NCBI GenBank assembly: GCA_028571685.1
Contig: CM053141.1
Coordinates: 248,001-312,000, forward strand
Reading direction: 5' to 3'
DNA: 64,000 nucleotides
Source of the DNA: Heterohyrax brucei
Lineage: Eukaryota > Chordata > Mammalia > Hyracoidea > Procaviidae
Numbering within the stretch: position 1 is the first letter of the stretch; the number at the start of each line of letters is the position of its first letter. Shown piece after piece: positions 60,641-64,000 of the stretch. The position numbers and the translations under genes are program-made. The notes under the pieces were generated by a model. It ran no database searches, was not told the DNA's origin, and saw only the letters and a program-made list of their open reading frames with translations.

Positions 60641-63520
60641 GTAGGACTTGCACCTGGTCTCACTGAGTCAAACCGGCCCTCACCTGTGTTCACCGGGGCT
60701 CACCTGAGTCTGCCCGTGATCAGGTGAAGCCATCTCACGGGTTGCGTGGTGTGCGTGTCTGCCTCCCGCACCCTGGCTGACCTCAGCTGGCTGATGGCCC
60801 ACCCTCCCTGGCTGGAAATCGATTGAGCTGTGGGTTTTCTCATCTGTCAGGTCTGGGATACCCTAGCTCTTCCAGCCCCGGTCCCTCAGGAGCCTCTCGC
60901 CAGAACATGGGATCTGCCTTGTGTACAAGTGGGGTACACAGGGCTTTGTTCATGCCCTCGTGTCTGGAGCCCCTCCTTGGATGAGGGGCCTTCTTCCTGC
61001 TTTGTCCTGGAGCAAGGGGGGGCTGAGCTGCTTGTAGGAGCCCGTTGCTGACCACAGGGGGACCCTCTGGGCAGAAGCTGTGGGTGTTCCTGGCTCTGCT
61101 GCCCCAGACCCAGCCCCCTGAAGAAGAATGTGATTGTTACCATCCTGTGTCAAATCCCATGACTACCACTGTTCAGCCCAGAGTTAGGTCTGAACTCACA
61201 AAACCACGGGTTTAAACCCTTCAGGGCCAGGCAGGTAAGACAAATGCCCAAAGGGGGGGTGTGTGCAGTAGGGCGTGGTGGGGGCTGGGCCAAGTGACGA
61301 GGGCTCAGAGCTGCTGTCTACACATGTCCGAGCTGCTGTCCAGAGGCGTGGGCCTGTGGACGGTGCAGCAGCACTGCCCTGGGGCCACGTGCCCCTAGTC
61401 TGGCCCCCACCCTGTGTGGGCTGCCTTCCAAGTCGGGAGGAAGCAGGAGACAGCTCTTAGCATGTGGGCCCCAGCACCTGTGCACGCCGTACCATGTGAG
61501 GACCTCTGCCTCCCCCACACGTGCTCATGAGGGCTCAGTAATTGTAGAACGGAGACCAGGACCCCCAACAGCCCAGCATCCTCAGCCTCATGGGCCTCGG
61601 TTTCCCCATCTGTCTAAGAGCCCTGGAGTGGCCCAGGCTCCGGGCTGTGGAGAGCCTGGAAGGAGGCTGCTGTCTCTGGGAGCAGGAGCTAGGATGGGGG
61701 CGGGATGACCAAGCTAGTCAGGGATGTGGTGGGGGCCAGAAGTGTCCCCAGAAGATGCTGCTGCTCAGCGGTTGGCAACTGAGTTTGGGGAGACACAGAG
61801 CGAGGGGAGTGGCCCCTGGAGCCTCGGAGCGTCAGGAGCAGTGAAGGCGCTGGTACCCCTTGCCCCTCGAGTGACAGGGAGACAGTGCAGGGTTAGGGTT
61901 GGAGGGCCGTGGGGCATGAGGCAAAGGGCGGTGGTGGCACGTGCCTCTTCTTTCTGGGTGAATGGGGTTGCATATTAGAAGCAAGAGGAAGGAAATAGTC
62001 TCGATGCAGTAAGTCCCATGTCTGATTTGGGGTAGGCTGCCCCTGGGTCAGGTGGCCCTAGTGGATGGGACCCAAGCTCAGCTGAGGGGGACTGGGGTCC
62101 TCTGAGGTAGATGGGCCTGCCAGAGGAAGAGGGTGGCCCTCCAAGCTGGCAAGTCCTCTGGGCTGAGTGGGGCTGGCCAGGGTGGGCAGGGTCTGTTGCC
62201 AGCGTCTCCAGACCCTCAGGGGCTGCCCAGCTGTCTCCCAAACCCAGGACCGCCCCTGTGACATGGAGCAGAGCTGCCTGAGCCCTATGTGACCCTCTGG
62301 GGTGTGTCCACCAGGTGGGTACCCCATTTGGCCCCAGGGGCTCCTGGAGAGTGGGGTCATCATGGACCTCTTCCCTCTGTGTGTGGGGGGGTGTAGTGGG
62401 TGGGTCACAGGCTCCAGTTGATCTGTCATTGGTGATCCCCACAGACGTCGGCAGCAGTCATCCTCCACTAGTGACGAGGAACAGGGAGGGGACAGGTGAG
62501 CATAGGCATCTGGGAGCCCGTTTTGTGTCCCTCCCTGTGTGTACCCATCCGTCTGTCCGTCATCCTGGTCTGCGTCTGCTCTGCCTGCCCGCATGGCTGA
62601 GTCTCCCTTCCTGATGAGGTGTGCGCACCCAGACCAGCACCTATGCCCCATCACGTCCCCAAAGGAGCCTCTGCCTTCAGGATGAGTTCCTCTGTTCCCA
62701 GCCTGGCTAGTGCTGGCTGCCTGGCCCAGCCTGTCTCACACTCCTCACTGACCGCTCCTTCTGCCTCTCAGCCCCAGGTCCCAAGCCTTCAGCCTTCATC
62801 ATACAACTCAGGGTCCGTTTAGAGGCATGGATGGGGCTGGGGGCTTCTGGGCCCCATGGAGAGACCTAATCAGTCCTGAAAAGGACCTTGAGGCTGGTGG
62901 AATATGGAGGGGACAGCCAGGAGCAGCTGTCCAGTGAGAGGGACAGGCAGTGCCATGGGGAGCTGTGGAGGCAGGTGGGACACAAGTCCTGGTCACAGAG
63001 CCCAGGACATGGGTCTGAATTTCAGGCCACCCCTGTGTGGACAGATCAGGTGGCCCAGGAAAGGGGCCCAGGTGGACCCGAGGAAACAAAGTCTGCGAGT
63101 GAGCCAAGAAGAGCAGCGTAGAAGGGTCCCCAGGAATGGGAATCGGGGCTGCAGGGGCTGCAGGAAAAGGAGATGAGGAGGGGGTGCCATGGAGCCTGAG
63201 AACCACTAGGGGCAGGGCACCTGAATGGGAACTGTGCCTGGGCTGTCACATCGGGGTGGGGTGTGGTACAGTGACTAGGGCTGGCCCTGAACACCTCGGA
63301 GGTGCAGGCAGGTGGCCTGGTCAGCCGGGTGTGAGTGGTCCCGGCACAATGCCGAGATCTTTGTGGCATGAGGACAGGGCACCCCCCCCCCCCAGCAGTC
63401 GTCTGAGGCCACAACTCGCTTCCGCCGTGCTCTCCTGGGGGAGTCGGTATTCCCTCCTTGGCCAACGCAGCCTGTGAGGTGGGCTTGAGGAGAGGGGGGC
63501 CCAGCCCAGCCTGTTCCTTG
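60641..63520. other. AHRR intron 3, first part
   Basis: No PAS-domain exon is present. A MIR-like trace lies near 61570-61640 ('ggcctcggtttccccatctg'). One phase-preserving exon-like segment is noted separately (62445-62495). Confidence 0.5.
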
Positions 63521-63524
63521 AGAA

Positions 63525-63660
63525 CAGTGCCTGACATCCAGAAGGTGCTAGAACAAAGCCTGATATGTACAAGGTGGTGGAATAGTACGCTGTGTCTAGA
63601 AGGTGCTGGAACAGGCCTGTTATGCAGAAGGTGCTGAAACAGTGTTGGGAGCCCAGGCGG
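63525..63660 (+). repeat. Tandem copies of a MIR-like tail
   Basis: 'aacagtgcctgacatccaga' + 'aggtgct' resembles the MIR 3' end. About five diverged 28-31 bp units follow ('tctagaaggtgctggaacag', 'tgcagaaggtgctgaaacag'). Confidence 0.6.
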
Positions 63661-64000
63661 TGCTCAGTGAGCCCTGTCAGGTGAAGAGTGGTTGCAGGAA
63701 AGGAGAAAGTACGGTTCCTGCACCTGAAACTCATGGTCTTGTGGGGACAGCAGCCCAGCAGGCCATCCCAGGCCCCCAACAGCGGAAGGGTGATGGCCTC
63801 ACACAGGCCTTTGGATCTGGGAAGACGAGGTGTAGGAGGTCAGCCAGAGAATGAAGCTGACTCTCGAGGGAACTGTGGAAATGCCAGTCATTTTGTCTGA
63901 GACCTTAATGATCTGCTGTCCTAGGGTCCTAGGGTTCTTGAGGTGCAGGTGCCGGGGGTGGTCCTTCCTGTGTCCGGATTTTAGTGGGCTAGCTCCTCCC
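63661..64000. other. AHRR intron 3, window end
   Basis: Nothing recognised. Confidence 0.4.

Noticed and set aside
63380..63394. C-run and other mononucleotide runs as quadruplex or regulatory signals
   Set aside because: Isolated homopolymer runs without the four-tract pattern; no support for function.
60641..64000. Next AHRR (PAS-A) exon
   Set aside because: No sequence encoding a PAS-like segment was found before the window ends.

Overview
This window is mammalian nuclear DNA, most likely from an afrotherian such as an elephant, sirenian, hyrax or relative. Two things support this. It holds two recognisable vertebrate genes in the order and orientation known from human 5p15.33: all six coding exons of PDCD6 (ALG-2), then the 5' part of AHRR. 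It is also full of a tRNA-headed SINE ending in 'gggtcgctatgagtcgga'-type sequence and of an RTE-clade LINE sharing that tail. This AfroSINE/RTE1 pair is characteristic of Afrotheria. The species cannot be fixed by eye.

Layout: 1-8.1 kb is intergenic, with LTRs, an AfroSINE, two interrupted RTE copies and a MER5-like element. A CpG island at about 8.12-9.5 kb holds the PDCD6 promoter and first two coding exons. PDCD6 coding exons lie at 8736-8830, 9430-9491, 14792-14836, 22138-22296, 25897-26006 and 26780-26878. They join in frame to a 189-residue penta-EF-hand protein. The poly(A) signal is at 27272. Its introns hold an antisense near-full-length RTE, antisense L1 3' ends and several GC-rich minisatellites. 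From 27.3 to 38.5 kb there is an L1 tail, a 40-bp VNTR of about 24 units and a long dead sense L1 carrying two later insertions. A second CpG island at about 38.76-40.26 kb is the probable AHRR promoter. It has a strong splice donor (39987) and a full-consensus AhR response element (39838). AHRR coding exons follow at 52449-52510 (start codon) and 60459-60640 (bHLH). The PAS exons lie beyond the window. AHRR intron 1 is dominated by RTE, L1, AfroSINE and a fold-back mariner.

Functionally, PDCD6 is a calcium-sensing adaptor of ESCRT and COPII traffic. AHRR is a bHLH-PAS repressor in a feedback loop on the aryl hydrocarbon receptor. They are neighbours, not a pathway. No new protein-coding system was found. 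The structures most worth a second look are DNA-level: a 104-bp inverted repeat with one mismatch close to PDCD6 exon 5, a minisatellite that reverses strand inside itself and is bounded by inverted ends, a mariner fold-back, a 41-bp SINE tail inserted at the L1 reverse-transcriptase active site, and the dioxin-response element in the AHRR island. All repeat identities are from memory of family consensus sequences, and no search was run.
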